Assembly: GCA_019637695.1 (NCBI GenBank)
Contig: JAHBVG010000017.1
Location: 1 to 64,000, forward strand
Origin: Caldilineaceae bacterium
GTDB lineage: Bacteria > Chloroflexota > Anaerolineae > Caldilineales > Caldilineaceae
DNA: 64,000 nucleotides
Direction of reading: 5' to 3'
Positions 1 through 9,067 of this stretch are shown here, one piece after another. The first letter of the stretch is position 1. Each line of letters opens with the position of its first letter. The notes under the pieces were generated by a model. The model ran no database searches. It saw only the letters and a program-made list of their open reading frames with translations, and was not told the origin of the DNA. The position numbers and the translations under genes were made by a program.

Positions 1-350
1 TTATTAGTCCAAATGCTTTGACCTTCAATTTCGTAATAGTTTCTTGTCCATCTACTCAATCCTCGGGTGGGTGTCCTTCTTTGTTCCATAGAGCTATTAA
101 CGATCCCTGTAGATTGGACAACCCATCGGCTGCAACTATCAACCCAAAATGGAAGGCTGTATAAAAAACCAAATACCATTCCGAGGAGAGGAATAAAATC
201 CCCTTCTGAAAAAGTCCTTTGCTTAAAAGGTAGAAAACTCATTCCTATGATAATAAAGAGCATTCCTGGTAAGGTAGATTTAAACAACTGAAGCCGAAAA
301 GAAATGGAGTTAGATGCCAAGATGTGACTCTTATGTCTTTGGTATCCCAC
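1..350 (-). CDS. Hypothetical membrane protein, C-terminus beyond the window edge
   Basis: An open frame runs on the minus strand from a GTG at 350 through the left edge, about 116 codons. A GAGGA Shine-Dalgarno-like sequence lies 6 nt before the GTG. The product has two hydrophobic stretches, around residues 35-50 and 60-80, separated by a short polar loop, then a basic segment and an aromatic stretch (NYYEIEG). An ATG in another frame at 351-349 would share the same ribosome site but stops after about 35 codons, so either the GTG is the start or a frameshift is present. The DNA is clearly AT-richer than the rest of the window. I do not recognise the family. Confidence 0.4.
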   Translation of the reverse strand, partial: MGYQRHKSHILASNSISFRLQLFKSTLPGMLFIIIGMSFLPFKQRTFSEGDFIPLLGMVFGFLYSLPFWVDSCSRWVVQSTGIVNSSMEQRRTPTRGLSRWTRNYYEIEGQSIWTN

Positions 351-389
351 ATTGATTCCTCTTGTTTTAAGGTTAGTCTCGCTGTTGAG

Positions 390-427
390 TCGTGTAGCTC
401 ATTGCAGATCTGCAATGAGCTACACGA
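390..427. repeat. Perfect 38-bp palindrome
   Basis: The two halves (390-408 and 409-427) are exact reverse complements with no loop. It lies downstream of the dienelactone hydrolase gene on the minus strand. No T-run follows on either strand, so it is not a typical intrinsic terminator. It could be an mRNA 3' stabiliser, a protein-binding site or a mobile REP-like unit. Confidence 0.8.
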
Positions 428-439
428 ACTTCCTGTGTC

Positions 440-481
440 TGTCTCAATCCCCGATCCCTAGTCACCAGTCACTAATCCCTA
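440..481. repeat. Heptamer array at the dienelactone hydrolase stop codon
   Basis: Read on the minus strand the units are TAGGGAT, TAGTGAC, TGGTGAC, TAGGGAT, CGGGGAT. The first unit contains the TAG stop codon of the gene ending at 479. Confidence 0.8.
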
Positions 482-1294
482 CCTCACATTCTCCTCAAGG
501 AAGGCGACCAACTGCTGCCACGCTTCGCCGGGCGTGCCGGGTTGATCATAGTTTTCGGCGGTGACGAAGGCATGGCCCACGCCGTCGTAGACGGTGACGG
601 TGTGTTCGATGCCAGCAGCGGACAGCGCCGCGCGGAACGCTTCCACCTCACTCACGGGGATCTGCGCATCCTCTGCACCGAAGATGGCGAGGACCGGCTG
701 CGCGTCGGCCAAAGCTTGCAGGGCGGTCGGATCAGTCACCGTGGAGCCGTAAAAGAGGACGACGGCAGTCAGATCCTCAGCGCGGCGCAGACCGAGTTGC
801 AGCGATTGTTCCCCGCCGAAGCAGAAGCCCATGGACGCCACCCGTTCAGGATCGACGGTATCGAGGCCGCGCAGATAAGTGAGCGCGCTATCGGCGTCGG
901 CCCAGATCGGCTCATTCGGCGTGGTAATGCGCATCCACAGCGCGCCGGGGACGGTGGACGCCACTCGCCCGCGGTAGAGATCCGGGGCGAGGACGACGTA
1001 TCCCTGGCCGGCCAGGGCGTCGGCCAGATGAGGGATCTCCTCGTTCAGGCCCCACCATTCGTGGAACATGAGCACCGCCGGGTGGGGGCCTGGTCCCTGC
1101 GGCTGGGCGAGATAGCCTTGCAGCGTGCGCCCGTCCGCGCCCCGATAGGTGACGTTGGACGCGCTCCTTGCCTCCGCGCCGAAATTCGTGTCGAAGATGA
1201 TGATGCCCGCCAGCACGATGACCGCCAGCAGCACAACGCCGATGATCCCCACCCCAATGCGTAAAATCCACTTGCCCAAGTCAGTTTCCCCCAT
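479..1294 (-). CDS. Dienelactone hydrolase family protein, membrane-anchored
   Basis: This alpha/beta-hydrolase of 271 residues has an N-terminal hydrophobic segment (about residues 8-35) and then a DLH domain. The nucleophile motif GFCFGG carries a cysteine, as in true dienelactone hydrolases. The acid is probably the Asp in FGAEDAQIP and the base is the His in GVGHAF. Known members hydrolyse lactones or esters; the substrate here cannot be told. The anchor places the enzyme outside the membrane. I chose the ATG at 1294; a GTG at 1312 is possible, and neither has a clear ribosome site. The TAG stop is part of a heptamer array. Confidence 0.85.
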   Translation of the reverse strand: MGETDLGKWILRIGVGIIGVVLLAVIVLAGIIIFDTNFGAEARSASNVTYRGADGRTLQGYLAQPQGPGPHPAVLMFHEWWGLNEEIPHLADALAGQGYVVLAPDLYRGRVASTVPGALWMRITTPNEPIWADADSALTYLRGLDTVDPERVASMGFCFGGEQSLQLGLRRAEDLTAVVLFYGSTVTDPTALQALADAQPVLAIFGAEDAQIPVSEVEAFRAALSAAGIEHTVTVYDGVGHAFVTAENYDQPGTPGEAWQQLVAFLEENVR

Positions 1295-1570
1295 TAAAAG
1301 CGTTATAAACACGGATCAAAGAGAACACGGATCAGAAGAAGTTTAATATGACCACGAATCTAAGAAGACCGCGAATCGCGAGCTTGCCAGGCCCCCTCCG
1401 CCGGTGAATCCTCGGTTCTCTACACCGGTCATTCGCGTTTTTCTCCCACTCGCGGTCATGACGAAAAACTGTCCGGTAGCCAGAGGTTTGATCGCAGATC
1501 TCACAGAATGCCACGGATGGCAGAAGTGGACACGGATTGCCGGGATTTTCAGGATTGGAGAATAGAACTA

Positions 1571-1604
1571 AAATCCCCCAATCGCTTAATCGCCTAATCT
1601 CTTT
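1571..1604. repeat. GATT octamer array at the mfd stop codon
   Basis: On the minus strand the words GATTAGGC, GATTAAGC, GATTGGGG and GATT follow one another. The TAG in the first word is the mfd stop. The period here is 8 rather than 7. The rest of the 1313-1570 gap shows no gene that I can support. Confidence 0.65.
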
Positions 1605-4600
1605 TCTCCCCGCTACGCAATTCCACCGCCAGCGCCTCCAGCGCGCGCACGAGGAGTAGCCGCCAGAAATCGTCCTCGTCGATGGGGATGTAGACCGCCT
1701 CGCGGCCCACATGGATCGAATTTTCAGGGATGAAATCGCCGGCGTCATCGGTGTGTCCGAGGGAGAGGCGCAATTGGCTTTGCAACTTGCGGCGGCGGCT
1801 GTCGCCCAGATCCGCAATGAAGATGGCGACCTGATCGCGGCGGCGGCCAATCGTGGGGATGCCCGCCTTCAGCGCCAGCGTCTTGATCAAAATCTGGTAG
1901 AAGAGATTCTCCACGGCTTCGGGCAGGCCGTCGGTTTCGGGATCTTTGCCGAAGCGGTCGAGCAACTCCCCCTTCATCTCGTCGATCTCCTGCGGTGTGA
2001 TCAGCCCGGCGATGCGGCGGTAGAGATGAAGGCGCAGATTCTCCTCCGGCACATACTCGTCGGGGATCTCGGCCACAAAGGGAAGATCGAGCGTCACCGG
2101 CGGGGCCAGCGGATCGTCGAGGGCGAAGGGCAGGGGAGCGGTGATTGGGGACTGGGGACTGGGGACTGGGGACTGCGGAGTGGGCTGCCGTCCGCCGTCG
2201 GCCATGCGCTCAAAGCGCGCCTTTTTGTCGCGCATCTCGTTGATGGCCTGGGTCAGCAGCCGTGTGTAGAGATCAAAGCCGACGGCGGCGATCTGTCCAT
2301 GCTGGCGCGAGCCGAGCAGTTCGCCGGCGCCGCGGATCTCCAGATCGCGCATGGCAATGCGGAAGCCAGCGCCCAATTCCTCGCTGCTTTCGAGCAAGGC
2401 TTCAAGGCGGCGGCGGGCGTCGAACGAGAGCGATGTATGTTTGTCGTAGAGCAGATAGCAGTAGCCGCGCACCGCGCCGCGCCCCACCCGTCCGCGCAGT
2501 TGATAAAGTTGCGCCAGCCCAAAATGATCGGCGCGGTTGACGATCATCGTGTTGGCGCGGCGAATGTCCAGCCCGTTTTCCACAATCGTAGTGCAGACCA
2601 GCACATCGATCTCGCCGTCGGCAAACTTGATCATCACCTCTTCCAGATCGCGTTCCGACATCTGGCCGTGGCCCACGCCGATGGTCGCTTCGGGAACCAG
2701 CCGGTGGATGCGCGCTGCGATCTGCTCGATCCCCTGCACGCGGTTGTGGACAAAGAAGACCTGCCCCTGGCGGTCGATCTCGCGCTGGATCGCCTGCTTC
2801 ACCAACACCTCGTCGTATTCCGAAAGAACGGTGCGCACGGGCAACCGTTCCTGCGGTGGGGTGCTGATGGTACTCATGTCGCGCACGCCGCTCAAACTCA
2901 TGTGCAGGGTGCGAGGGATCGGGGTGGCGCTGAGCGTGAGTACATCCACCTGGGTGCGCAGTTGTTTGAGCCGCTCCTTGTGGGCGACGCCAAAGCGCTG
3001 TTCTTCGTCCACCACCAACAGCCCTAGATCGCGGAATTCAACATCATTGCTGAGCAGTCGGTGTGTGCCGATGATAATATCCACGCGGCCTTCGCGCAGC
3101 CCTTTGAGTACCGCTTCCTGTTGGGCCGGCGTGCGGAAACGCGAGAGCATCTCCACGCGCAGGGGGAAGGCAGTCAGACGGCGGCTGAAGGTGCGGTAAT
3201 GTTGCTGGGCGAGGACGGTGGTGGGTACGAGGACGGCCACCTGTTTGCTGTCCGAGACGGCTTTAAAGGCGGCGCGGATCGCCACCTCGGTCTTGCCATA
3301 GCCCACATCGCCGATGATGATGCGATCCATCGGCTGGTCGGATTCCATGTCGCGCTTCACATCCTCGATGGCGCGCAGTTGGTCCTCGGTCTCTTGGAAG
3401 GGGAAGGCGGACTCCATCTCTTCCTGCCAGGGCGTGTCGGGGCTGTAGACATAGCCGGGGACGACCTCGCGTTCGGCGTAAAGGGCGAGCAGATCCTCGG
3501 CGATATCCTCGACAGCTTTCTTGGCCCGCTCTTTGACGATCTGCCAGTCTGCCGTCCCCAGCCGCGTCACTGCGGGGGGGACGCCGCCATCCCCTGCGCC
3601 GACGTAGCGGCTCAATCGGTCCGCTTGATGGACGGGCACATAGAGTTTATCGCCCTGCGCATAGTTCACCTGAAGATATTCCCGCTCGGCGCCGCCCAAC
3701 ATCAACTGCACCAATCCCTCATACTGGCCGATGCCATGTTCCATGTGGACGACGTAATCGCCCGGCTTCACGTCGGCAAAGAAGAGTTCGGGCGCGACGG
3801 TGGACTGCGCCTTGCGGCTTTTACGCGCTGCCGGTTTGTGCCAACCGAAGAGTTCGGCGTCGGTGAGAAGATGGAGATTGGGGATTGGATATTGGGTATT
3901 GGGTATTGTCTCGCCTTCGCTCCCTCGCTCCCTCGCTCCCTCGCTTCCTCCCTCTTCCCCGCGCAGGACGAAGCCATCGCCGACGATGCCCTGCAGCAGG
4001 GTGACGCCGCGCGTCGGGGGGGTGGGCAGATCGGGTTGGAGGTTGACGGGGATCTCTGCTTCGGTCAATTCCTCTTGGAGGCGGGCGGCCTGGCGGCTGA
4101 TCAGCACCACGCTGTGGTCGGCGCGCAGATACTTTTCGATCTCGCGCACGAGCTGTTTGGTCTCGCCGCCAAAACTGGGGCCAGGGATAAAGGCGCGGGC
4201 CAGCGGCGTATTGGCGCTCTGCGCATGGCCGGTTAGGTCCCCAAAGCCGAGGATCAGTGGCTGCCGCTGCCGGATTTGCTCTACAATTTCGGCAGGGCTG
4301 AAGAAGCTGCTGGCAAAATGTTCGGGCAGTTCGCCGCTGCGGATCAACTCGGTGCGGATCTGCTCGCTGCGCCGCGCGGTTTCCTCAAATTCGCCGATCA
4401 GCGCCGCGCCGTCATCTACAATAAGCAAGGCGTTATCGGGCAGGTGATCGATCAGCGAGGCCGGGCGGCTGTAAAAATAGGGGATGTACCACTCGATGCC
4501 GCGGAAACTCTGGCTTTCGGCCAGATGATCCGTCTCCTGCCAGATCTCCTCGCGGATGGCGAGCAGCAGCCGCGGATCGTCGAGGGCGGAAGTTGCGAAT

Positions 4601-5418
4601 TGCGAATTGCGAATTGCAGATTGAGAATTGTTCTCGCCGTTCGCTTCTTCTCTTCCTCCCTCCCTCTCACCTTCTCTCCCTCTCATCCGCTCCAACGCCT
4701 TAGGACCATACTTGCTCAGCGCTTCGCTGCCGGGGCCGATCTCAATGCGTTCGACGCGGCGCTCAGAGCGCTGGGTGGCCGGGTCGAAGATGCGCAGGCT
4801 TTCCACTTCGTCGCCGAAAAGATCAATGCGCACTGGATGGGGCAAATTGGGCGGCCAGACGTCGATGATGCCGCCGCGACGGGCGAAGGTCCCCGGCTCT
4901 TCGACGACTTCCACCGGGTTGTAGCCGGTCTGCGCCCAGCGTTCGAGCATCTCCTCCAGCCGCACGAACGATCCGGTGGAAAGGGAGCGCAAGGCCATGC
5001 GCAGTTCCTTGGCGGGCAGGCTCTTTTGCAGCAGGGCGCAGGCCGACGCCACGATAATCGGCGGCGGGCCGGACCGACTTTGCAGCGCCGCCAACGCCGT
5101 CAACCGTTGCTGGCGAGTGCGATCCGTCCAAAAGATGCGCTCATAGGGCAGGGCGTCAGGTTGGGCAAAGTGGAAGATGGGCGGTCCACCCTGATCCGCA
5201 GGCGGCAAAAAGGAGGGCAATCGGTCGAGCCAGCGTTGAGCGTTCTCGGCGCGCATCGTCAAGATCACCAGCGGCGCGGACCGATGCACCGCCAGCCCAG
5301 CCGCTACATACGGGCGCGCCGCTTCTAACAGGGCCAGCGGTTCAGTGTTCCCCTCGCCCAACACCTGCTCATACGCGGGGAGACGACGCAGCAGCGGCAA
5401 TAGACCGGAAAGATCCAT
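1594..5418 (-). CDS. mfd: Transcription-repair coupling factor Mfd
   Basis: Mfd removes RNA polymerase stalled at DNA lesions and recruits UvrA. The 1274-residue product has the full order: UvrB-like N-terminal domains, the CarD-like RNA polymerase interaction domain ([16 protein letters not shown]), an SF2 translocase with Walker [16 protein letters not shown] box VVDEEQRFG, motif [13 protein letters not shown] and motif [11 protein letters not shown], and a C-terminal TRCF domain. It is about 100 residues longer than many homologues. The excess is three low-complexity segments at residues about 243-277, 487-517 and 1079-1093, each encoded by short-period repeats and each lying between domains. 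The ATG at 5418 has only a weak ribosome site. Confidence 0.97.
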   Translation of the reverse strand: MDLSGLLPLLRRLPAYEQVLGEGNTEPLALLEAARPYVAAGLAVHRSAPLVILTMRAENAQRWLDRLPSFLPPADQGGPPIFHFAQPDALPYERIFWTDRTRQQRLTALAALQSRSGPPPIIVASACALLQKSLPAKELRMALRSLSTGSFVRLEEMLERWAQTGYNPVEVVEEPGTFARRGGIIDVWPPNLPHPVRIDLFGDEVESLRIFDPATQRSERRVERIEIGPGSEALSKYGPKALERMRGREGEREGGREEANGENNSQSAIRNSQFATSALDDPRLLLAIREEIWQETDHLAESQSFRGIEWYIPYFYSRPASLIDHLPDNALLIVDDGAALIGEFEETARRSEQIRTELIRSGELPEHFASSFFSPAEIVEQIRQRQPLILGFGDLTGHAQSANTPLARAFIPGPSFGGETKQLVREIEKYLRADHSVVLISRQAARLQEELTEAEIPVNLQPDLPTPPTRGVTLLQGIVGDGFVLRGEEGGSEGARERGSEGETIPNTQYPIPNLHLLTDAELFGWHKPAARKSRKAQSTVAPELFFADVKPGDYVVHMEHGIGQYEGLVQLMLGGAEREYLQVNYAQGDKLYVPVHQADRLSRYVGAGDGGVPPAVTRLGTADWQIVKERAKKAVEDIAEDLLALYAEREVVPGYVYSPDTPWQEEMESAFPFQETEDQLRAIEDVKRDMESDQPMDRIIIGDVGYGKTEVAIRAAFKAVSDSKQVAVLVPTTVLAQQHYRTFSRRLTAFPLRVEMLSRFRTPAQQEAVLKGLREGRVDIIIGTHRLLSNDVEFRDLGLLVVDEEQRFGVAHKERLKQLRTQVDVLTLSATPIPRTLHMSLSGVRDMSTISTPPQERLPVRTVLSEYDEVLVKQAIQREIDRQGQVFFVHNRVQGIEQIAARIHRLVPEATIGVGHGQMSERDLEEVMIKFADGEIDVLVCTTIVENGLDIRRANTMIVNRADHFGLAQLYQLRGRVGRGAVRGYCYLLYDKHTSLSFDARRRLEALLESSEELGAGFRIAMRDLEIRGAGELLGSRQHGQIAAVGFDLYTRLLTQAINEMRDKKARFERMADGGRQPTPQSPVPSPQSPITAPLPFALDDPLAPPVTLDLPFVAEIPDEYVPEENLRLHLYRRIAGLITPQEIDEMKGELLDRFGKDPETDGLPEAVENLFYQILIKTLALKAGIPTIGRRRDQVAIFIADLGDSRRRKLQSQLRLSLGHTDDAGDFIPENSIHVGREAVYIPIDEDDFWRLLLVRALEALAVELRSGEKRD
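2141..2184. repeat. GGGGACT heptamer array inside mfd
   Basis: Four consecutive copies of GGGGACT are read on the plus strand. On the coding strand they encode [11 protein letters not shown] in the linker before the C-terminal TRCF domain. The frame stays open. Confidence 0.85.
3870..3960. repeat. TTGGGTA and CTCCCTCG arrays inside mfd
   Basis: A heptamer run (ATTGGGT-type units) adjoins an octamer run (about CGCTCCCT). Together they encode an acidic/basic stretch rich in Glu, Arg, Gly and Ser followed by NTQYPIPN, just before the RNA polymerase interaction domain. Confidence 0.85.
4590..4690. repeat. GCGAATT array and CTCCCTC-rich run inside mfd
   Basis: Three or more GCGAATT units encode AIRNSQFAT, and an adjacent pyrimidine-rich run encodes [12 protein letters not shown]. 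The insert lies in frame after the UvrB-like region at about residues 243-277. Confidence 0.85.
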
Positions 5419-5430
5419 AGGGGTGTCCGT

Positions 5431-5531
5431 GGGAATTGAGAATGATGAATTGTGAATTGCGAGGAGCGAATTGCGAGGGGCGAGTTGCTACCTGCCACTT
5501 GCAACCTGCAACCCTCTGCCTCTCCGCCTCA
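5431..5531. repeat. Heptamer arrays between pth and mfd
   Basis: GCGAATT-type units are followed by units such as GGTTGCA and AGTGGCA, read on the minus strand. The TGA stop of pth at 5529 lies in the first units. The array fills the gap between the two genes. Confidence 0.75.
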
Positions 5532-6164
5532 CCCGTTGTACTTGTTCATCGCTGCTTCAACGCCCTCAAAAATCCACGTTTCGATGGCGTCGGCGATTGT
5601 TTCGCGCAGTGGACCGAAGACTTCTTCCTCGCCCGCGCTGAAGTTTTGCAGCACGTAGTCGGCAGGGTCCATGCGACCAGGTGGACGGCCAATGCCCACG
5701 CGCAGCCGCGGAAATTCCTGGGTGCCGACCAATCGGATGATCGACTTGAGGCCGTTCTGCCCGCCGGAACTGCCGTTGGGCCGCAGGCGGATTGTCCCCG
5801 ACGCCAGGTCGAGATCGTCCATGATCACGAGCATGTCGGCGGGGTCGATGTTGTAATAGCGGACCAGCGGCGCGACGGCTTCCCCACAGGCGTTCATAAA
5901 GGTGAGCGGTTTGATCAGCAGCACTTTCTCGCGTTGTCCGCCCCGCCCCACCCAGCCATCGCCCAGACGGGCCTTGTGCTGCATCTTGTTTAATTCGATT
6001 TGGTGGCGGCGCGCAAAGAGATCGACAGTCTGAAAGCCGATGTTGTGTCGGTTGCGCGCATACTGTGGGCCTGGATTACCCAGGCCCACAATGGTTTTTA
6101 CATTTGCCATCGGTTCGATCCGATCAGCTTCGGTTTTTGAGAAGAGCCTGCGTAAAAAATTCAT
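5529..6164 (-). CDS. pth: Peptidyl-tRNA hydrolase
   Basis: Pth cleaves peptidyl-tRNA released from stalled ribosomes. The family signatures are all present: GLGNPG near the start, RHNIGFQ with the catalytic His, DDLDL with the catalytic Asp, and [10 protein letters not shown]. The 211-residue form has an 18-residue extension ([18 protein letters not shown]) before MANVK. An ATG at 6110 would give the more usual 193 residues. Neither start has a strong ribosome site, so the start is uncertain. It is the last gene before mfd on the same strand. Confidence 0.95.
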   Translation of the reverse strand: MNFLRRLFSKTEADRIEPMANVKTIVGLGNPGPQYARNRHNIGFQTVDLFARRHQIELNKMQHKARLGDGWVGRGGQREKVLLIKPLTFMNACGEAVAPLVRYYNIDPADMLVIMDDLDLASGTIRLRPNGSSGGQNGLKSIIRLVGTQEFPRLRVGIGRPPGRMDPADYVLQNFSAGEEEVFGPLRETIADAIETWIFEGVEAAMNKYNG

Positions 6165-6179
6165 CGCCGTAGGGATCGG

Positions 6180-7022
6180 TTATCCGGCCCGGCTCAGCGT
6201 CCATTCCAGCAGCCGTTTGCCCACAAAAATAGCCAGAAGAATCAGGAAGATCCCCGCGCTGTAACGCACGCCGCTCATAAATCGTTCGCGCAGACGGTCG
6301 AGCGCCAACGCCTCTCCCAATTCACCGGTGAAATTAGCCCCCACCTGCGTTGTATTTCCCGCTGCGCCGCCTGTCCCCGTGGCAGAACCGGTGTTCCCTG
6401 TGCTTCCTGTGTTGCCCATGGCGACCAGGGCTTCGGTAGGCGTCGGTTCGGGGGCGGGTGTCACGCCCAGATTGGGCTGTTCCACATTCACGATGGCTGG
6501 GGTCGGTTGTGGCAGCGGTGTCGGCGTATCAATTGGAATGGGCGTTGGTGTAGGACCACCCGCCGTGACGTCATTCGATTGCGTCTCACTAAATTCTGGC
6601 GTAGGCGTGGGTTCCTCAACGATGGGCGCCTGCTGGTTAACGCTCAGGTTTGGCGCGAAATGCTCGGAATAATTGCCATCTGGCCTTACAACGCGTAGGC
6701 GCAGAGAATAGATCCCCGCTGGGAGATCGCTCGTCTGCCAGATCCCAAGTTGTCCATTGACGACCGCACGGGTGCTGCCATCAAAGTAGATATAAGCATC
6801 ATCGCCGTTAGGCTCTTGTTTATAGTAGAGTTCGTACCGTTGAAATGAGTCGTTGGCGGCTGTGCCGGTAACAGTCACAGCCCCGCTTACTGCACTGCCG
6901 GGTGCAGGCGATGTAATGCCAGATGCCTGGGCTTGAAGCGGTGAGGCGGGCTGCTGTGCATTCAAAAGAAGGACCAAAGCCAGTACACAAAGCAGACGCC
7001 AACTGTAGGAATACAATTTCAT
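6180..7022 (-). CDS. Secreted/membrane protein with Ig-like domain and Pro-Thr-rich stalk
   Basis: The 280-residue product has a signal peptide (residues about 5-30). A beta-rich domain of about 100 residues follows, with Ig-like features (GSAVSGAVTVTGTA, LRLRVVRPDGNYSE). Next come a long Pro/Thr stalk with repeated PTPTP motifs and a Gly/Thr/Asn patch. A C-terminal transmembrane helix (SAGIFLILLAIFVG) with a basic tail ends the protein. It is probably displayed on the outer face of the membrane. The ATG at 7022 starts one base after the stop of the DsbB-cytochrome c gene, with an AGGGGC ribosome site inside that gene, so translation is probably coupled. I do not know its function. Confidence 0.8.
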   Translation of the reverse strand: MKLYSYSWRLLCVLALVLLLNAQQPASPLQAQASGITSPAPGSAVSGAVTVTGTAANDSFQRYELYYKQEPNGDDAYIYFDGSTRAVVNGQLGIWQTSDLPAGIYSLRLRVVRPDGNYSEHFAPNLSVNQQAPIVEEPTPTPEFSETQSNDVTAGGPTPTPIPIDTPTPLPQPTPAIVNVEQPNLGVTPAPEPTPTEALVAMGNTGSTGNTGSATGTGGAAGNTTQVGANFTGELGEALALDRLRERFMSGVRYSAGIFLILLAIFVGKRLLEWTLSRAG

Positions 7023-7023
7023 A

Positions 7024-7959
7024 TTAATTTGAAGACGCCCCTGTAGCGTTGCTACGCAAATAAGCGACAATAGCCAGGAGTTGATCGTCGGTCAGGTCAG
7101 GACGGCCACCGCTGGGCGGCATGACGCCGCCGCTGGTATTGGCCGGATCCCCAGGCCACCGGCCCACCCGGATCATCTCGATCACCTCTGGCGCTTCATG
7201 AGCAAGGACAAGCTCTGAATCGTTCAAACTCACGCCGAGATGGGTGACGCCCTGCCCTTCTGTCCCGTGGCAGGCGGCGCAGGCTTGTTGGAAGAGCTGT
7301 CTGCCCTCAGCGATCAACGCTGGATCAGCCGCAATCGGTTCCACAGGCGTGAAGGCCGCCGGATTCTCGGCAATCGTCGGCAGCACAAATTCACTTTCGG
7401 TCTGGGCGACTACGGGCGCTGTTGTCTGCCCTAAGACAATGAAGACGATCATCACAACGCCTACGATCACCGTCACCGGCTGCCAGGGGATGCGTTCATT
7501 CTCGCCTGTCAATTCGCCGCGGTAAATGGCGATCACGCAGAAGACGGTGATCATCATAAAGGCGATCATCGCCAGGAAAGGGATGGTGACAAAGCCGAAC
7601 CAGTTGATCCACTGGATGGTACACGAGACGCCAGTTCCGCAGGCCGTAGGTGCGCCGAAGAGCGTCGTCTTCTCCAGCAGGTAGTGATAGGTCGAGATGC
7701 CCTGCCCAAAGATGGAAAAGGGCAAGACCAGGTAGGCCAGGTGACGATCCCGGCGCAGCAGCCCCACGGCAAGTAAGAGCGCCAGCGGGTACATGAGGAT
7801 GCGCTGATACCAGCAAAGCGCACAGGGGAGAAAGTGGCGGACCTCGCTAAAGTAGAGGCTCCCCAGGGTAGCCACCCAGGCTGTCAGCAACGCTCCGTAA
7901 AGGGCGAAGTTGCCAAATCGATTGAAAATCGGCGTTTCGTTCATAGAGGCTTGACTCAA
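7024..7959 (-). CDS. DsbB/BdbC disulfide oxidoreductase fused to cytochrome c
   Basis: The N-terminal half is a BdbC/DsbB-type membrane protein with CxxC at C46/C49 (PCALCWYQRILMYPL) and a second pair at C107/C113. Further helices follow, one of them near residues 160-180. The C-terminal 100 residues form a class I cytochrome c with heme motif CAACH (residues 226-230) and a likely axial Met279 in GVMPPSGG. DsbB reoxidises DsbA and normally passes electrons to quinone; the fused heme suggests transfer to a cytochrome chain. The frame opens with TTG directly after the dsbA-like stop. An ATG at 7944 is an alternative start. Confidence 0.88.
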   Translation of the reverse strand: MSQASMNETPIFNRFGNFALYGALLTAWVATLGSLYFSEVRHFLPCALCWYQRILMYPLALLLAVGLLRRDRHLAYLVLPFSIFGQGISTYHYLLEKTTLFGAPTACGTGVSCTIQWINWFGFVTIPFLAMIAFMMITVFCVIAIYRGELTGENERIPWQPVTVIVGVVMIVFIVLGQTTAPVVAQTESEFVLPTIAENPAAFTPVEPIAADPALIAEGRQLFQQACAACHGTEGQGVTHLGVSLNDSELVLAHEAPEVIEMIRVGRWPGDPANTSGGVMPPSGGRPDLTDDQLLAIVAYLRSNATGASSN

Positions 7960-8700
7960 TTATCTAGATGCATCGACCAGCCGCTTGATCTCATCGGTCA
8001 ATGCTTGATAGTTAAAAGGTTCTGGCATCAGGCGTCCATTAACGATGATGGATGGCGTGCTGTTCAGATTCAACCCGATTGCCTGACCTACGGATGCCTG
8101 CACCTGGTTGAAATATTGCTGGCCTACGACACATTGACGGAGACGGTTGCTGTCCAGGCCAAGCTCCTGCGCATAGGTAGTCAACCGGTCAATCGTAAAG
8201 CCCGACGGTCCTTCGTTGGTGGCCCGGAAGAGACGATCGTGGTAGACCCAGAATGCGCCTTGATCGGCGGCGCACTCAGCAGCTTGCGCTGCGAAAAACG
8301 CCGTCTCTCCGTGGCTGCTCAGGGGGAAGTAGTGATATTCAAAGCGTACACTGCCCGGTTCCACTGCACCGTCAGGCGAAATGTAATTTTCCATCAACTG
8401 CGGCTTGATCATTTGCGTCCACTGGGAGCAGGCCGGGCAGCGGAAATCTTCCCACGCCTGGATCACCACCGGCGCGTCAGGGTTGCCCAGCGTTCGAGGC
8501 CCTACCCATTCCGCAGGATAACCTTCGTAGACCTCGGCAGAGACGGGTCTGGGTTGATTGGCGACCACCAGCGCCACGACGATCAACACAACGATCACGG
8601 CGGCGCCGCCCACAAGCCACAATCCCATCGGTACGGATTTCTTCTTCGCAGCAGTGGCTGCAGATACAGGTCTGGATGTGCGTTTTGGAGTAGTTGTCAT
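7960..8700 (-). CDS. Membrane-anchored DsbA-like thioredoxin
   Basis: The 246-residue protein has a basic N-terminus, one transmembrane helix (about 25-48) and a DsbA-like thioredoxin domain. The active site is CPAC (FRCPACSQW) and the cis-proline loop is STPSI. It should form disulfides in proteins outside the membrane and be reoxidised by the adjacent DsbB-cytochrome c protein, whose frame begins at the next base. The ribosome site GAGGGGGCT lies just before the ATG. Confidence 0.92.
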   Translation of the reverse strand: MTTTPKRTSRPVSAATAAKKKSVPMGLWLVGGAAVIVVLIVVALVVANQPRPVSAEVYEGYPAEWVGPRTLGNPDAPVVIQAWEDFRCPACSQWTQMIKPQLMENYISPDGAVEPGSVRFEYHYFPLSSHGETAFFAAQAAECAADQGAFWVYHDRLFRATNEGPSGFTIDRLTTYAQELGLDSNRLRQCVVGQQYFNQVQASVGQAIGLNLNSTPSIIVNGRLMPEPFNYQALTDEIKRLVDASR

Positions 8701-8741
8701 AGCCCCCTCAAATGAATAATGCTGTACACTATCGAACTATT

Positions 8742-8771
8742 ATTATATCGTTTGTAGACCTGAGTCTCCAA
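8742..8771 (-). promoter_or_regulatory. Candidate promoter of the dsbA-like operon
   Basis: On the minus strand a TTGGAG -35 box is separated by 18 bases from a perfect TATAAT -10 box, about 45 bases upstream of the gene starting at 8700. Confidence 0.5.
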
Positions 8772-8782
8772 ACTTTCGGTGG

Positions 8783-8880
8783 GGACGGGATTGGGGACTG
8801 GGGATGGCGCAACGCCCACTTCGTGATCGTGGAACACGGGCCTCCGGCCATCGGGGACTGGGGATCGGGTGGAGAGTTTA
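8783..8880. repeat. GGGGACT-type heptamer units left of the MITE-like element
   Basis: Two short runs of GGGGACT and GGGGATC units flank a small inverted repeat (CCACTTCGTGATCGTGG). The matching complementary units lie at about 9032-9048, so the whole block could fold back on itself. Confidence 0.7.
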
Positions 8881-8896
8881 ACGTGACCGATCCCTC

Positions 8897-9030
8897 ATAG
8901 GCGCCAACATAAGGGATAAACGGGCAAGTGCCGGGGACTTTTCGCCGCAGCAAGTCGAGGCATCCACGCCTGGCGTCACGTCCAGTGTGAAGTCCCCGGC
9001 ACTTTCGCAGGCCCTTATCGTAGCGCTTAT
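8897..9030. mobile_element. 134-bp MITE-like element, copy 1
   Basis: The element is 134 bp, about 91% identical by hand alignment to 28031-28164. Its ends are imperfect inverted repeats (ATAGGCGC... and ...GCGCTTAT). Inside is a perfect 15-bp inverted repeat, AAGTGCCGGGGACTT with its complement, around a loop of about 55 bases. It contains no credible gene. Heptamer units flank it on both sides. Confidence 0.7.
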
Positions 9031-9067
9031 ACCCCGATCCCCAGTCCAACAAAGAGAGGAACTACCA

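Noticed and set aside
542..1264. Long plus-strand frame opposite the dienelactone hydrolase gene
   Set aside because: It mirrors codon positions of the real gene on GC-rich DNA and has no family features or ribosome site.
1711..5328. Several long plus-strand frames opposite mfd
   Set aside because: Antisense shadows of a clearly identified gene; the translations are Ala/Arg/Gln-rich without motifs.
8987..9067. Upstream start of the SDR gene
   Set aside because: The 27 extra codons lie partly in the MITE-like element; the ATG at 9068 has a good ribosome site and begins the SDR fold.
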